From an uncultured bacterium (lineage in GTDB: Bacteria > Patescibacteriota > Minisyncoccia > Minisyncoccales > JAQTVQ01): a stretch of DNA of 5,187 bases. Shown here in pieces: positions 4,805-5,187 of the stretch (positions are counted from its first letter, which is position 1; each line of letters opens with the position of its first letter). The stretch is from the NCBI GenBank assembly GCA_903839905.1, contig CAIMDX010000052.1:1-5187 (forward strand). The letters are read 5' to 3'. The notes beneath the pieces were generated by a model. It searched no databases. It was not told where the DNA came from and was given only the letters and a program-made list of their open reading frames with translations. The position numbers and the translations under genes were made by a program.

Positions 4805-5187
4805 CTATGGCTGGAATAACTCTTCAGGCATAAAACGCACCGATGAAACCCCTTCAAATTGTTTGGCGGTTGCCTCAATCTGGAACCAAAGAATACCAAC
4901 CCGGCAAGACCCTCCTCCGGTTTTATTTTGCGGATCATTAAATGTAAGAGTAAGAACGCCATCTTTGAGGGAGGCACCTTCTAACTCTAATCCGGGAAGA
5001 GGATATTCGGTTGCAATCCCTTGAGTTCTCTCTTGGGAAGTTAATTCTCCTTTAAGCAACAATTTAATTGCATCCTGGATGGGAGTTTTAGTCAGAGTGA
5101 TATTCCGTTCAACAGCTTCAAGTCCGCCTCTTGAGCACATAACATTCCCTGAAGTATCTTGATCTTTAGAAGAATTATAATAATAAA
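4805..5187 (-). CDS. GerMN-domain protein, C-terminal part (runs off the right edge)
   Basis: An ATG at 5140 is not the real start. The frame stays open upstream to the window edge, and the added residues (YYYNSSKDQDTSGNV) look like the first strand of the domain, so 126 residues of a longer protein are seen. Counting from the edge, the GerMN pattern runs as CSRGGLEAVERNI (17-29), TPIQDAIKLLLKGELTSQE (34-52), GIATEYP (56-62), the strand KDGVLTLTFND (74-84), GGGSC (90-94), QIEATAKQF (102-110), GVSSVRF (112-118) and the terminal ELFQP. GerMN domains were named from Bacillus GerM and are found in secreted or lipid-anchored envelope proteins; they are thought to bind ligands or partners and are not enzymes. 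The missing N-terminus should hold a signal peptide or anchor. Cys17 and Cys94 could form a disulfide outside the membrane. The gene is the first seen of the envelope cluster; the stop is TAG. Confidence 0.88.
   Translation of the reverse strand, partial: YYYNSSKDQDTSGNVMCSRGGLEAVERNITLTKTPIQDAIKLLLKGELTSQERTQGIATEYPLPGLELEGASLKDGVLTLTFNDPQNKTGGGSCRVGILWFQIEATAKQFEGVSSVRFMPEELFQP

Noticed and set aside
4750..4977. Minus-strand open frame of 75 codons after the GerMN gene
   Set aside because: It overlaps the GerMN coding region in another frame, and its translation has no domain-like pattern.
4620..5024. Plus-strand open frame of 134 codons
   Set aside because: It lies opposite the GlsB-like and GerMN genes, has no family-like motif, and spans the gap between two well-supported genes.

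Overview
All recognisable genes in this AT-rich window lie on the minus strand, so it reads from right to left. The proteins look like those of a small-genome bacterium of the Candidate Phyla Radiation (Patescibacteria, perhaps a Parcubacteria-like lineage). The grounds are an RNase HI with an N-terminal viroplasmin domain, a GerMN-domain protein next to several tiny membrane proteins, AT-rich leaders mostly without a Shine-Dalgarno site, and compact spacing. This placement comes from protein style; no marker gene is present. Genes end in TAA, TAG and, once, TGA, so the standard bacterial code fits, without the UGA reassignment of Gracilibacteria/SR1.

Right block (5187 to about 3753): the C-terminal part of a GerMN-domain protein, whose frame stays open to the window edge, then a GlsB/YeaQ/YmgE-type three-helix membrane protein, a 71-residue single-span protein and a YggT-family membrane protein. 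This is an envelope-related cluster. It ends at a strong 15-bp stem flanked by A and T runs that can terminate transcription in both directions (3753-3791).

Middle block (3752 to 385): a promoter with a perfect TATAAT precedes an RNase HI gene. A HAD-superfamily phosphatase follows 4 bp later with its own Shine-Dalgarno site. Next come an unrecognised membrane-anchored protein, an isoprenylcysteine-methyltransferase-like membrane protein and a dCTP deaminase of the type resembling the bifunctional dCTP deaminase/dUTPase. A second promoter-like element lies in front of the dCTP deaminase gene. The block mixes nucleic-acid and nucleotide housekeeping with membrane functions and shows no single pathway.

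Left edge: after about 280 bp of AT-rich DNA with no convincing gene, the first roughly 30-35 codons of a malate:quinone oxidoreductase run off the window. The gene probably starts at a TTG codon preceded by a Shine-Dalgarno site. A quinone-linked dehydrogenase would be notable if the host is really a fermentative CPR bacterium.

I see no tRNA, rRNA, CRISPR array, insertion sequence or defence system, and no clear sign of a wholly new system. The most useful observations are the two edge-truncated genes, the bidirectional terminator, an A-rich 13-mer repeated in front of three neighbouring membrane-protein genes, and the unrecognised anchored protein.
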